DNA of 64,000 nt from Hyphomicrobiales bacterium (GCA_900467745.1 UBQW01000051.1:1-64000), one strand, 5' to 3'. Positions 25,232 through 34,506 are shown, counted from the first letter of the stretch. The notes: generated by a model from the sequence alone, not told the origin. Numbers and translations: made by a program.

Positions 25232-25778
25232 AGGTCAGCACCTCCTTCGCGAGACCTAGTATCCCCGCGATCGGGAGCGGACCGAAGTATCGCGAGTCGT
25301 ACGATCCCTTGAAATCAGAGTGAAGGAAGACAAAACCGTCGCGGACCACGCCGCCCGCATAAGGGGTAAGTGATCTCCCCTTTCCGTCTATTGGAGCCAA
25401 ACTTGAATTGGGCAAAGAGATGCCATCGATGATGACCGTTCGTTCAATCTCGACATGCTGCCCAGCAACTGCGGCAACCGTCTTGATCAGCGGCGCATAT
25501 CCTCCCGGGCAAAGACCCGACCGGAGATAACCGCGCCGAGCGGCCTGCTCCATATCCGGCCACTCTGGCGGGCAAATGAAGACGACATCCCCGGGATGAG
25601 GCGACCGGTCCGACGGTTGGATTCGCCATAGTCCGAGCGGCTCGCTTGGCGTGAGGTTCAGGCGATAGCCGGCGAGCTCCGCCGTTGCTAAAGTGAAGGG
25701 AATGCTGAGTGCGGCAAAAGCCAAAGCGAAACCGCGCCTCTGCCAAATCCGACGGTCGCTGTGGATAGCGGAATTCAT
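25221..25778 (-). CDS. traF: TraF S26-family peptidase, TrbC pilin maturation
   Basis: 185 residues. An N-terminal membrane anchor precedes the signal-peptidase I-type catalytic serine in TPSEPLGLW (Ser45) and the general-base Lys in PLIKTVAA (Lys99). In RP4, TraF removes the TrbC C-terminus and cyclises the pilin, and a trbC gene is present at 9.5 kb. The start overlaps the traA stop (ATGA), and the end overlaps the traB start. Confidence 0.92.
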   Translation of the reverse strand: MNSAIHSDRRIWQRRGFALAFAALSIPFTLATAELAGYRLNLTPSEPLGLWRIQPSDRSPHPGDVVFICPPEWPDMEQAARRGYLRSGLCPGGYAPLIKTVAAVAGQHVEIERTVIIDGISLPNSSLAPIDGKGRSLTPYAGGVVRDGFVFLHSDFKGSYDSRYFGPLPIAGILGLAKEVLTFAP

Positions 25779-28700
25779 TTGAGTGACACTCCCTGGGATT
25801 TGGTTTGGCGGAGGGTCTCCGCCTGCTTCGCCGCGTTGCCGCTGCGCTCATGTGCCGCAAGTTGCTGGCTCGCGCGCATCAGGCTCCAGGCGGATTGAAC
25901 CTCGGCCTTTTGCCCTGGGTTCATGCCCGATGTGACGGTGCGGAACGTCTCGCCGCCCGCGTCTTTGGCAGCCAGGGGCAGGAAGGTTCTTTCGCCAAAA
26001 CGTTCAGAGACAGCACGCGCAAAGCCTTCCAGTTCTGCCTTGATCATCTTGTCTGCAAGCGCGAACTCCAGGCCGGACGGAAGATCGTTTCGGTCGATGG
26101 CGTCCCGGACGCGCTCGAGGACGGTTTTCGCACCGGGCGACAGGGCAGGGATGTCGATCGATACCTGTCTGCGCGTCGATAGCTCCTCTCCCAGCATGCG
26201 CGCCTCCAGCGTGCTGCGCTGGCGCAGATAGTCGGTCAGGCTGGCAGCGAGCGCGGGCACATTGGCAATCGCGCGGTCCCGGTCTCGCTTGTCGGCAGCG
26301 CTGGAGAGCATGCCGGTCTTTCCTTTGAGCGGGCCAAAACTCTCGGGCTTGTCAGCGATTGTTTTCAGCTTGGCGGCGGCACTCGCTTTATCCACCAGCA
26401 TCTTGTCAACATCGACGGCTTTGAAGGCGGCTTCAGGGTTCGCATAGACAAGCTGAAACCGGGTCGAGACCTCTTCCCATTGCTTCTTCAAGGCAGGGTC
26501 TGCTGCGAGCCTGTCTTCAACGGCCTGATCGACCGTTTTGGGATAAGTCGTGATACCAGCGACCATGGGCTTTGCCTCCTTGGTGGAATTGGATTGGGGC
26601 GTTGGGCCAAGACCGATCCTGGCGCCGATTGCGACAAGCCGGCTCGCCAGATCGGCCAATCTCTCGGCCTGCCTTGCGGTCCAATCGAGCCGGTCGCGGG
26701 CGATCGTTCGGGCAACGTTGACGAGATGCAAACCACGCGCCTCGGCAAAACGAAGAGCCTGCCGGTAGAGGCTGCCGCCGGAATAATCGAGCGTGGTTTC
26801 CTTGGCGTTAGCGCGCGACAGCATCTCGACGAGCCCGCCCGCTTTGCCAAAGGAGCGGCGGCCATAATAGACGGCAAGATCCTCGCGGTGGCGCGTCATC
26901 GCAACATAGGTCAGATGCCGATCGAGCGAGAGGGAGGCGAGCACTTTCACGCGATCAACGGTCGCCCCTTGGCTCTTGTGCACCGTAGTGGCATAGCCGT
27001 GATCGACATTATTGTAAAAGCGCTGTTCGACGCTTACGCGGCGCCGCTGCTCCGCGTCTCCAATCTCGGCGACGATGCGGCCAGGCGAGGCTTCGACCAC
27101 TTTGGCCAGCATGCCATTCTTGACGCCGATCGATCCCTCATTCTTCAGGAAAACGATCTGGTCGCCTGCCGCAAACCTTCTCGTACCATTGGCCGTCTTG
27201 AAGACATGCCCGTCCTCGACGATGCCGCGCTCAACCAGTTTTTGCCGCGCCAGCTCGTTGAGCATACGAACGTCGCGGCGCAGATGCGCGAGGATCAGCG
27301 ACGTCTTCGCAAGATCGTACTCGCGGTTCCAGTCGGCTATCAGGTTGCTGACGGCTTGGTCTTTCAACTCCGAGCCCAGGATACGGCCATGGACGCCATA
27401 GGCTTCGACCGCCTTTCCGATCTTGCCACGGGCCAGATCAAGAGATGCGTCCCGCATCCATTGTTCGCGCTGACGATAGATGGTTTCCAGTTCCGCATAG
27501 CCGATGCGATCGGCAATCGCACGGAATGCTGCGCCGGCCTCGATCGGCTGCAGCTGTTCGGGATCACCGACCAGAACGAGCTTGGCACCCGCCTTCGTGA
27601 CGGCTTCGACGAAGAGCGCCATTTGCCGGGATGAGACCATGCCGGCCTCATCCAGCACGAACACGGTTTTATCATCGAGCTGGTTTCTGCCCTGATCCCA
27701 TCGCAGTTCCCAGGACGACAGGGTGCGCGAGACAATGCCGGCTTCTTTCTCCAGACCTTCGGCCGCCTTGCCGGCGAGCGCGCCACCGACGACACGATAA
27801 CCGGCCGCTTCCCATGCTTCGCGGGCCGCCTTCATCATCGTCGTCTTGCCAGCGCCCGCGCGACCGATCACGGCGGCGATCCGCTCCGGCCCGACGACAT
27901 GTTCAATGGCGACTCTCTGCTCGTTGGAGAGACGCTCGTGTCGACCAAAGACCGTCGTCAACACTGCATTTTTCACGCCATGTGACGAGCGCTGAGAGAG
28001 CCAGATCGCCCGGCTGGCCATTTCGGCTTCGAGCCGGATCAGCTCGCGCGTCGTATATTTGGCAGGCGCTCTAAGACCTGTGGCTAAATCGATCCGCTCG
28101 TGATCGAGCCGCAGCGTCTGCGGGCTCTGCAGGATCCGCGCCATCAGGTTCTGGAAAAGGGCGGGATCATCAATATAGCGATGGAGCACCTTAGCGATAT
28201 CACGTCCATCGAACACGCTTTTTTCACGTGTGATCAGATCGAGGACGATGTTGGGACTGCGTTGGATGCGCCGAGCGTTTTCTGCCCGCCGCTCCTCCTG
28301 TAACTCCAGCCGCTCGAGCGAAACCGTCCCCGCCGCCGCGCCATCCCCAGTCGCCGCCTTCCGCTCAATCGCTTTGGTACCGACACCAAGATGAATGGTT
28401 GGCGCCAGTTCTATCCCCTGCTTCTCGAACGAGCGACCATCGATGCGGATGTCGAGACCGGCGAGCGCAAGGTGCCGGTTCTGGCAGGCGAACCAGCCAT
28501 CGCGAAACGCATTGAAATTGTCCGCACCGCCGGCCCAAAGCTCATAGACGATCTTGCCAGCATCATTGCGAACCGGATTGCCGTCAGCTCCGGTCACCGC
28601 AACTTTCTTGGGGCCGAAGCCATCCTCCGATAGCGGCCGCAACGTGGTCATCAGATGGATGTGCGGATTGCCAGGAGCATCATGGAAAACCCAGTCCGCG

Positions 28701-29086
28701 ACCATGCCTTTAGCCGTGATGTGCTGCGCTACAAACTCTCGGACAAGCTCGATGTTCTGCTCAGAAGAGAGCTCGATCGGCAAGGCGATGATCACGTCCT
28801 TGGCGAGTTGGGCATCGGCACGCTTCTCGAAAGCTTCCACCCGATTCCAAAACGCTCCGGATGCTCCGGAGATAGATCGATCGGCGATCATCGATCGCAG
28901 CCATTCGGGTGCCTCCTCCGGGATAACAAACTCTTCGTGGAGCAGGCCCTGCTTTCGGGTGTAGTCGATGGTTCGTGCTTCCCGCTCGAACTCCATCTTC
29001 GCGCAGTGCCGGTACGCCGCAGAGAGCACGGCGCTACGGCCGGAGCCGCGGGCAACGATGCTGACTGAGAAATGCGGGACGGCCAC
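25775..29086 (-). CDS. traA: TraA relaxase-helicase of the Ti-plasmid type
   Basis: About 1103 residues from a GTG at 29086, giving VAVPHFSVSIVARGSGRSAV, the conserved MobA/MobL start, with GGAG ten bases upstream. A frame extension upstream crosses oriT and is not coding. N-terminal HUH relaxase domain has NPHIHLMTTLRPL (about residue 145). A TraI/RecD-like helicase follows with Walker A IGRAGAGKTTMMKA near residue 409 and VFVLDEAGMVSS near 479. The C-terminal part is helical. TraA nicks oriT, stays on the 5' end and unwinds the strand. It is the first gene of traA-traF-traB-traH, divergent from traC. Confidence 0.95.
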   Translation of the reverse strand: MAVPHFSVSIVARGSGRSAVLSAAYRHCAKMEFEREARTIDYTRKQGLLHEEFVIPEEAPEWLRSMIADRSISGASGAFWNRVEAFEKRADAQLAKDVIIALPIELSSEQNIELVREFVAQHITAKGMVADWVFHDAPGNPHIHLMTTLRPLSEDGFGPKKVAVTGADGNPVRNDAGKIVYELWAGGADNFNAFRDGWFACQNRHLALAGLDIRIDGRSFEKQGIELAPTIHLGVGTKAIERKAATGDGAAAGTVSLERLELQEERRAENARRIQRSPNIVLDLITREKSVFDGRDIAKVLHRYIDDPALFQNLMARILQSPQTLRLDHERIDLATGLRAPAKYTTRELIRLEAEMASRAIWLSQRSSHGVKNAVLTTVFGRHERLSNEQRVAIEHVVGPERIAAVIGRAGAGKTTMMKAAREAWEAAGYRVVGGALAGKAAEGLEKEAGIVSRTLSSWELRWDQGRNQLDDKTVFVLDEAGMVSSRQMALFVEAVTKAGAKLVLVGDPEQLQPIEAGAAFRAIADRIGYAELETIYRQREQWMRDASLDLARGKIGKAVEAYGVHGRILGSELKDQAVSNLIADWNREYDLAKTSLILAHLRRDVRMLNELARQKLVERGIVEDGHVFKTANGTRRFAAGDQIVFLKNEGSIGVKNGMLAKVVEASPGRIVAEIGDAEQRRRVSVEQRFYNNVDHGYATTVHKSQGATVDRVKVLASLSLDRHLTYVAMTRHREDLAVYYGRRSFGKAGGLVEMLSRANAKETTLDYSGGSLYRQALRFAEARGLHLVNVARTIARDRLDWTARQAERLADLASRLVAIGARIGLGPTPQSNSTKEAKPMVAGITTYPKTVDQAVEDRLAADPALKKQWEEVSTRFQLVYANPEAAFKAVDVDKMLVDKASAAAKLKTIADKPESFGPLKGKTGMLSSAADKRDRDRAIANVPALAASLTDYLRQRSTLEARMLGEELSTRRQVSIDIPALSPGAKTVLERVRDAIDRNDLPSGLEFALADKMIKAELEGFARAVSERFGERTFLPLAAKDAGGETFRTVTSGMNPGQKAEVQSAWSLMRASQQLAAHERSGNAAKQAETLRQTKSQGVSLK

Positions 29087-29160
29087 GCGCAGGACACTCC
29101 ATCTTCCGAACGAATTCAACATGTTCGAGAGGATCGGCACGGCCCCGCCTGGGCTTGAGC

Positions 29161-29200
29161 CAGGGCGTCGCATCAGCGACGTATAATTGCGCCCTTGGAT
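29161..29200 (+). other. oriT: origin of transfer (oriT) with RSF1010/Ti-type nic site
   Basis: The traA-traC gap contains an inverted repeat CGTCGC (29166-29171) and GCGACG (29176-29181) with a four-base loop, followed by TATAATTGCGCCCTTGG (29182-29198). This hairpin plus TGCGCCC is the nic arrangement of IncQ and Ti-plasmid oriT sequences. Cleavage is expected in or next to GCGCCC near 29190-29193 on the plus strand. If so, the DNA to the right (traC, traG, then 32-49 kb) enters the recipient first. Confidence 0.88.
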
Positions 29201-29250
29201 GCCGTCCTTCGAACGGCCGGGATGATGGTTAGAAGCGTTGGCAGAGCCAA

Positions 29251-29267
29251 CTACCACTTCTGATAGT
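29251..29267 (+). promoter_or_regulatory. 17-base shared motif, copy 3 (between oriT and traC)
   Basis: CTACCACTTCTGATAGT, one mismatch from the copy at 8298. It lies 74 bases before the traC start and about 60 bases right of the nic site, so it could serve the traC promoter, the traA promoter or the relaxosome. Confidence 0.6.
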
Positions 29268-29340
29268 CGCTTCGCGCCTGAACTTCTGAAAATTTCCAAC
29301 CGTCACAGACAGGCATAAAGTTCGGAAGGATCGATCGGAA

Positions 29341-29628
29341 ATGAAGAAATCGTCGCTTCAGCTGCGCAAAGACATCGCCAAGCTCCAGGAACAGCTTCGC
29401 CAGGCAGAGACACGTGAAGCCGAACGGATCGGCCGGATCGCATTAAAGGCGGGCCTGGGCGAGATCGAGATCGACGAGGGCGAACTGCAGACCGCCTTCG
29501 AAGCCGTTGCCAAGCGGTTTCGCGAAAGCCAGCGGACACCGAAATCGGCGGCAAGCGGGGGCGAGCCAAAAGGCGCAAGTACGACGGCCGGCTCTGGTGC
29601 GGCTTCGGGCCAACCTGCTGAGGCTTGA
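29341..29628 (+). CDS. traC: TraC relaxosome accessory protein
   Basis: 95 residues. The coiled-coil start (SLQLRKDIAKLQEQLRQAET) and the segment RIGRIALKAGLGEIEIDEGE match TraC of Ti plasmids and the MobC-like family. The C-terminus is a low-complexity Ala/Gly/Ser tail. TraC is thought to assist TraA at oriT, which lies 140 bases upstream. GGAAGGA precedes the ATG. It is the first gene of traC-traD-traG. Confidence 0.9.
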   Translation: MKKSSLQLRKDIAKLQEQLRQAETREAERIGRIALKAGLGEIEIDEGELQTAFEAVAKRFRESQRTPKSAASGGEPKGASTTAGSGAASGQPAEA

Positions 29629-29632
29629 GCGA

Positions 29633-29848
29633 ATGGCCCGCACAACAATGTCTGATGCGCGCAAGAAAGATACGCGGGAAAAAATCAAGCTCGGCGGCCT
29701 CATCGTCAAAGCGGGCCTGAGGTTCGAAAAGAGAGCGCTTCTACTCGGAGCGCTGATCGAGCTCCAGCAGCGTCTGGCCCATGACGGCACTGAGCGCGAC
29801 AGGCTGATCGCTATCGGGACGGGAGCCTTTGGCGATGACGGCGAATAA
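29633..29848 (+). CDS. traD: TraD small relaxosome-associated protein
   Basis: 71 residues. KDTREKIKLGGLIVKAGLRF is the conserved TraD core of Ti-type plasmids, short and basic. The ATG at 29633 starts five bases after the traC stop; a second ATG at 29648 is an alternative. The 3' end overlaps traG by 14 bases. Confidence 0.88.
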   Translation: MARTTMSDARKKDTREKIKLGGLIVKAGLRFEKRALLLGALIELQQRLAHDGTERDRLIAIGTGAFGDDGE

Positions 29849-31757
29849 GATTCTCATCACGGCGGCTCCTGCCATCCTGATGATCGTGGCTATGTTCATT
29901 TTGACGGGACACGAACAGGCACTATCAGGACTGGGTCGATCGGAAAACGCGCGACTGATGCTCGGTCGCACGGGTATCGCATTGCCGTTCGTTGCGGCGG
30001 CAGCACTCGGCCTGATCTACCTATTTGCGAGCGCAGGCGCGGTGAACATCAAGGCGGCGGGCCTGGGTGTTCTCGCTGGCGGATTGGCGACGGTAGCAGT
30101 CGCTGTCGTTCGGGAGAGTACGCGGTTGCTCGCTCTCGCGGGCAATGTGCCATCAGGCCAATCCGTTGTTTCGTATCTCGACCCGTCGACACTTATCGGC
30201 GGCGGCGCAGCGGCTCTCGTCGCAACCTTTGCGGTCCGTGTCATGGTCCTCGGCAACGCGGCCTTCGCAAGACCAGAGCCGAAACGTATTCGCGGTAAGC
30301 GCGCACTTCACGGCGAAGCGGAATGGATGAACATGAAAGAGGCCGAAAGGCTATTTCCATCATCGGGAGGCATCGTGATCGGGGAACGCTACCGTGTCGA
30401 TCGCGACAGCACGGCCGAACGGCCATTTTACGCGGACGATCGTACAAGTTGGGGCGGCGGCGGTACATCCGAGCTCCTGTGCTTCGACGGTTCTTTTGGC
30501 TCCTCGCACGGCATCGTCTTCGCCGGATCGGGTGGCTTCAAGACAACCTCCGTGACGATCCCGACGGCACTGAAATGGGGAGGAGGGCTGATCGTTCTCG
30601 ATCCCTCGAACGAAGTCGCGCCGATGGTCGCGAGATACAGGGAGGAAGCCGGTCGGCGGCTGCGAACGCTCGACCCTCGTCAGCCGGATATCGGCTTCAA
30701 CGCGCTCGACTGGATCGGCAAGTTCGGCGGTACGAAGGAAGAAGATATCGCCTCTGTCGCGTCGTGGATCATGAGCGATACGGGGAGGGCGAGCGGCGTA
30801 CGAGATGACTTTTTCAGGGCGTCGGGTTTGCAGCTTCTGACTGCGATGATTGCCGATGTCTGCCTCTCCGGCCATACGGAGGCGGAGGACCAAACGCTGC
30901 GGCGGGTGCGCGCCAATCTTTCCGAGCCGGAGCCGAAATTGCGCCAACGTCTTCAGGACATTTACGACAATTCCAGCTCGGATTTCGTGAAGGAGAACGT
31001 TGCAGCCTTCGTCAACATGACGCCAGAGACCTTCTCCGGTGTCTACGCCAACGCGATCAAGGAAACACACTGGCTCTCCTACAAGAACTACGCAGCATTG
31101 GTGTCCGGCTCGACCTTTTCGACGGAGGACATAGCATCCGGCACGACCGATGTTTTTCTCAACATCGATCTGAAGACCTTGGAAACCCATTCGGGCCTAG
31201 CCCGTGTTATCATCGGCTCCTTCCTGAACGCGATCTATAATCGCGACGGGAAGGCGGACGCCCGTGTCCTGTTCCTGCTCGATGAAGCGGCTCGGCTCGG
31301 ATACATGCGGATCGTGGAAACCGCTCGTGACGCGGGCCGCAAATATGGCATCACGCTGACGATGATTTATCAATCGATCGGGCAGTTGCGGGAGACCTAT
31401 GGCGGACGCGATGCATCGAGCAAGTGGTTCGAGAGCGCCAGTTGGATATCCTTTGCGGCGATCAATGATCCGGAGACCGCCGACTACATTTCGCGCCGGT
31501 GCGGTACGACCACGGTCGAGGTCGACCAGGTCAGCCGCAGCTTTCAGTCACGGGGATCGTCAAGGACCAGATCGAAGCAGCTGGCGGCCCGACCGCTGAT
31601 CCAACCGCACGAGGTGCTGCGAATGCGAACCGATGAGCAGATCGTGTTTACAGCCGGCAATCCACCCCTTCGTTGCGGCCGTGCGATATGGTTCAGACGG
31701 GAAGACATGAAGGCTTGCGTGTCGGACAACCGATTCAGCCCGAAGGCCGGGACGTGA
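29835..31757 (+). CDS. traG: TraG coupling protein (VirD4-like ATPase)
   Basis: 640 residues. Four hydrophobic segments occur in the first 150 residues, then a hexameric DNA-pump ATPase with Walker A GSGGFKTTSVTIP near residue 230 and Walker B VLFLLDEAARLGYM. TraG links the TraA-oriT relaxosome to the Trb channel in the inner membrane. The ATG at 29835 has GGGAG upstream. Confidence 0.96.
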   Translation: MTANKILITAAPAILMIVAMFILTGHEQALSGLGRSENARLMLGRTGIALPFVAAAALGLIYLFASAGAVNIKAAGLGVLAGGLATVAVAVVRESTRLLALAGNVPSGQSVVSYLDPSTLIGGGAAALVATFAVRVMVLGNAAFARPEPKRIRGKRALHGEAEWMNMKEAERLFPSSGGIVIGERYRVDRDSTAERPFYADDRTSWGGGGTSELLCFDGSFGSSHGIVFAGSGGFKTTSVTIPTALKWGGGLIVLDPSNEVAPMVARYREEAGRRLRTLDPRQPDIGFNALDWIGKFGGTKEEDIASVASWIMSDTGRASGVRDDFFRASGLQLLTAMIADVCLSGHTEAEDQTLRRVRANLSEPEPKLRQRLQDIYDNSSSDFVKENVAAFVNMTPETFSGVYANAIKETHWLSYKNYAALVSGSTFSTEDIASGTTDVFLNIDLKTLETHSGLARVIIGSFLNAIYNRDGKADARVLFLLDEAARLGYMRIVETARDAGRKYGITLTMIYQSIGQLRETYGGRDASSKWFESASWISFAAINDPETADYISRRCGTTTVEVDQVSRSFQSRGSSRTRSKQLAARPLIQPHEVLRMRTDEQIVFTAGNPPLRCGRAIWFRREDMKACVSDNRFSPKAGT

Positions 31758-31965
31758 TGTTGCCGAAAGAGTTTGTTGCGGGAGGATCGTTACCCGAATG
31801 GGCGAAGACCGCCCTCGGGCTTCGTTCGCGGCACGCGAATAGAGCCGTATGCCGAAGGCAGACCGTCCGGATTGACCTGCCACTTCACGGAAATGAATCG
31901 ATAGTCGATGTCCGATTCAAAACTGTCGTTGGACGTTCATTGTCAAAAAGCGCGATTCTGTCACC

Positions 31966-32223
31966 ATGGTCGCACAACCCTACCAGCTCTACGTGGAAAG
32001 AACGGACCGGACAAAAAACATGTCCCGTTTCTATGCCATGTCGATCGAGCCAAACCTCTTTGGCGAAGCTTGCCTGACACGGCGGTGGGGTCGTATCGGT
32101 TCAAAGGGTCAAACGATGATACACCATTTCGAGCGGGAACAGGATGCGGTCATGCTTTTCCTGCACCTCACCCGCCAGAAACGAAACCGAGGATATCGTA
32201 CCCTTTCCAGCGGTAATCGCTGA
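31966..32223 (+). CDS. WGR-domain protein
   Basis: 85 residues, essentially one WGR domain: YQLYVERTDRTKNMSRFYAM, then LTRRWGRIGSKGQTMIHHF and a C-terminal helix. WGR domains bind nucleic-acid ends in PARPs and poly(A) polymerase-like proteins. Free-standing copies are common on rhizobial plasmids near traG, without a known role. No strong ribosome site is visible before the ATG. The 200 bases before it, after traG, show no convincing gene. Confidence 0.8.
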   Translation: MVAQPYQLYVERTDRTKNMSRFYAMSIEPNLFGEACLTRRWGRIGSKGQTMIHHFEREQDAVMLFLHLTRQKRNRGYRTLSSGNR

Positions 32224-32299
32224 TCGCAGTCGAAGCGATCCTTTTAACCGGCAGAGCTGAGCCCAAATCTGCTACGCCATATCGTACGCTCGAAGGAAC

Positions 32300-32743
32300 A
32301 TGTATTTGAAAGCCGACACACTATCCGCGCTGATTGCGGCAATCTCCATCGCGGCTGTGCTGCAACCCATCCCGTGCAGTGCCGCTTCTAGGAACGTACC
32401 TCGGTTTCAGAAGTGCGATTACGCATCTCATACGAACTGCGTTGTCGACGGCGATACGATCTGGATTGCAGGCGAGAAAATCAGAATCGCGGATATCGAC
32501 ACTCCGGAGATCAGCGAACCGCAATGCCGATCCGAACTCGCGCTCGGCAACAAGGCAACCACCCGATTGATCGAGTTGATCAACGCTGGACCTTTCGAGT
32601 TGAAGGCTTGGCCGGGGCGGGACGAAGATCGCTATGGCCGTAAGCTGCGTGTCCTCGTGCGCGACGGGCGCAGTCTTGGTGACATCCTTGTTTCCGAGGG
32701 ATTAGCGCGGACGTGGTCCGGCAGACGCGAGCCTTGGTGCTAA
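32300..32743 (+). CDS. secreted thermonuclease-like (SNase) nuclease
   Basis: 147 residues. It has an N-terminal signal peptide (about 29 residues, ending near PCSAAS). The staphylococcal-nuclease fold core is VVDGDTIWIAGEKIRIADID, with TPE, then GRDEDRYGRKLRVLVRDG and a C-terminal GLARTWSG. The catalytic Arg-Asp-Glu-Arg pattern is intact. Such small exported nucleases are common beside tra genes on Agrobacterium plasmids. The function in transfer is unproven. Confidence 0.85.
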   Translation: MYLKADTLSALIAAISIAAVLQPIPCSAASRNVPRFQKCDYASHTNCVVDGDTIWIAGEKIRIADIDTPEISEPQCRSELALGNKATTRLIELINAGPFELKAWPGRDEDRYGRKLRVLVRDGRSLGDILVSEGLARTWSGRREPWC

Positions 32744-32779
32744 GATCCAGCTCGCTCAGATGCGAGCCGGATGCGACAG

Positions 32780-32953
32780 TTATGGTCGGCGGTTCCAGTC
32801 GGACTCGAACTGGACTTCGATCTCAACGAAGAACGGGATCTTGATCGCGAGCTTCAGGCCAAGCTTGCCCTTGCGGAAGAAATGCTGGGCGACCTTGCCG
32901 AGGGTGCGGAGACGGCGCCCAGTGCGGTTAAGGAATTTGGCAAGCTGTTGCAT
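32780..32953 (-). CDS. small basic hypothetical protein
   Basis: 57 residues. The ATG at 32953 has AGGAGA seven bases upstream. Sequence LAKFLNRTGRRLRTLGKVAQ is strongly basic, followed by a hydrophobic FFVEIEVQF end. No family recognised. Confidence 0.5.
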   Translation of the reverse strand: MQQLAKFLNRTGRRLRTLGKVAQHFFRKGKLGLKLAIKIPFFVEIEVQFESDWNRRP

Positions 32954-33250
32954 GGTGACTTCTCCTGTTGATTGCGTTTCATCTCGGGGATGAAGAGCAG
33001 ACCGGGAAAGGAGCGCCGCACCGAAGGGATCCCGTTGCGCCAACGCAAGGGGAAGAGCGCACGACCGAAGCGAAAGCGGAGGACCTGAGGCAGCTGAATT
33101 TTGTTTCGCGAGGAAGCCGCCAGGCGGGGGAAATTCTGATGCCGAAAGGTTGCGGTGTAACGACCGGGATGCACCATCCCTGATGTCGATGAAATGGGAT
33201 CAACAGGAAGCCTGCAGCAGTTCGACACGAGCAAAGTCAGGTGTCGCCCC

Positions 33251-33421
33251 TCATGAGGGCGGCTCCCCCGGGAGCGGGACATCAAGTTCTGCGTTGGCAA
33301 AGGCAAGCTCTTGTCTCGCGCTAGCCAGCTCCGCCTTGATCTGCAGGCACTCGTCCCGGTCCGCGCAGTTCGCCAGCTCGAGGCGCAGTTCTTCGATGTG
33401 CTGCTCCAGGGAAAACGTCAT
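33251..33421 (-). CDS. small helical hypothetical protein
   Basis: 56 residues. The ATG at 33421 follows GGAG at a suitable distance. The sequence MTFSLEQHIEELRLELANCA, then ADRDECLQIKAELASARQEL is a single coiled-coil-like helix with a short Pro-rich end. Codon use and the ribosome site look real. It is easy to miss because of its length. Function unknown. Confidence 0.6.
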   Translation of the reverse strand: MTFSLEQHIEELRLELANCADRDECLQIKAELASARQELAFANAELDVPLPGEPPS

Positions 33422-33451
33422 CGTCTCATCTCCTTGAGTTCGTGAAAGACG

Positions 33452-34135
33452 GTGCTCGACGCCGAGGAGATGATGGCGGGGTCAAGGATCGCAAACGCGA
33501 CCGGCGGAGCCGGGGAGTGGGGGAACCGATTTGCGCAGGCGGCCCTCGGGTCGCCGGAGGAAATTGGGGGGACCACTCATCCTTGGGGCCGTCGTCGCCG
33601 ACCGGTATCCTCAAACGAATCTGAGGTGTCGCGTAAACCGAAACCGGATAGCCATGAGGAGAGCCCCGCGGTCGCGTCGAAGACCATTGCTCTCGAATAC
33701 AGACCCACCCCCGAAGAGGAACACCCGGGCATCGAACCAGCGGCGTCCGACCGCTCCGTTGAGTCCGGCTCCGCGACACCAGTTGCAGCGAAAGCTCCTG
33801 CGGCACCAGCCGGAAACGAGGAGCGCGCAGCGCTCCCTTCCTCGCAACAGCCTGAGGAGAAGCCGGCTGCTCCCACGCCGACCGAGGCTACCGAAACACT
33901 GGTAACGCTAGCACCGTCACGCCAAAAGAAGATTAAGCCGAGTGCGGAGCCTGTGGTTGTCGACATCCAGGCGGACGAGGAAGCTCCTGGCGTCGCTGCT
34001 GGCCCTAAATCATTGATCGACGAAATGGCCGATCTAGACGCTGAGGTCGATGCGTTGCGGCGCCAGCTTGCAAAGAAGCTCATTGAGCAGAACGCGCAAT
34101 TACGCAAGATGCTCGCCAGGTTCGACGCGCGGTAA
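33452..34135 (+). CDS. SyrB-like acidic/Ala-rich protein with C-terminal coiled coil
   Basis: Up to 227 residues from a GTG at 33452; the real start may be further in, for example a GTG at 33626 before SRKPKP. The middle is low-complexity Pro/Ala/Glu. The C-terminus LIDEMADLDAEVDALRRQLA then KKLIEQNAQLRKMLARF resembles the coiled-coil end of SyrB-type regulators of rhizobia, so a DNA-associated or regulatory role is possible. It is convergent with the DUF736 gene. Confidence 0.55.
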   Translation: MLDAEEMMAGSRIANATGGAGEWGNRFAQAALGSPEEIGGTTHPWGRRRRPVSSNESEVSRKPKPDSHEESPAVASKTIALEYRPTPEEEHPGIEPAASDRSVESGSATPVAAKAPAAPAGNEERAALPSSQQPEEKPAAPTPTEATETLVTLAPSRQKKIKPSAEPVVVDIQADEEAPGVAAGPKSLIDEMADLDAEVDALRRQLAKKLIEQNAQLRKMLARFDAR

Positions 34136-34164
34136 TCGCGCGTCCCCATTCCGATAAGGGAAAA

Positions 34165-34185
34165 GGCTCCGCCGGTGGCGGAGCC
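34165..34185 (-). terminator. intrinsic terminator after the DUF736 gene
   Basis: GGCTCCGCC and GGCGGAGCC are perfect nine-base arms around a three-base loop. On the minus strand the hairpin is followed by TTTTCCCTT, 13 bases after the DUF736 stop. Confidence 0.8.
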
Positions 34186-34197
34186 TCGTGATCTTGA

Positions 34198-34506
34198 TCA
34201 ATCCCGGTTCGGGCGGGACCAGATGAGCTGGAGGCCGTCTTCGCCTTCCACCTCGGCAAGCGTTGCGTAGATCGGGGCCGGGAAGCTCGGATCGTCGAGC
34301 TTGACCGAGAGGTAGTCGCGGCCTTGCTCGGAGGTCTTCTGCCAGGCCGCGCCCAGCTCGACGCTCCCCGCGTAGACGCGGAACTGCGGGCCCTTGTCGG
34401 AGGGGTTCTCGACCCGGGCGATGCGGGCCTTAACGTTGAGGGCGAGAGTGCGGATGGAGCCGGTGAAGCCGTTTTCGGTGGAGGTGAAGGTGCCGATGGT
34501 TGCCAT
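34198..34506 (-). CDS. DUF736 family protein
   Basis: 102 residues. MATIGTFTSTENGFTGSIRT, then LALNVKARIARVENPSDKGP and QLIWSRPNRD match DUF736, a small beta-rich family found on almost every rhizobial conjugative plasmid. AAGGAA precedes the ATG at 34506. Its function is unknown. A copy of the 17-base motif lies 118 bases upstream, linking it to the transfer genes. Confidence 0.92.
   Translation of the reverse strand: MATIGTFTSTENGFTGSIRTLALNVKARIARVENPSDKGPQFRVYAGSVELGAAWQKTSEQGRDYLSVKLDDPSFPAPIYATLAEVEGEDGLQLIWSRPNRD

Noticed and set aside
26480..27634. 384-codon plus-strand frame inside traA
   Set aside because: Antisense shadow of the relaxase-helicase coding sequence; composition mirrors traA codons.
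29087..29299. 71-codon extension upstream of traA
   Set aside because: It would cross oriT; the conserved protein begins at the GTG at 29086 with a good ribosome site.
31757..32077. Frame overlapping the traG stop by one base
   Set aside because: No ribosome site, no recognisable family, and it overlaps the well-supported WGR gene in another frame.
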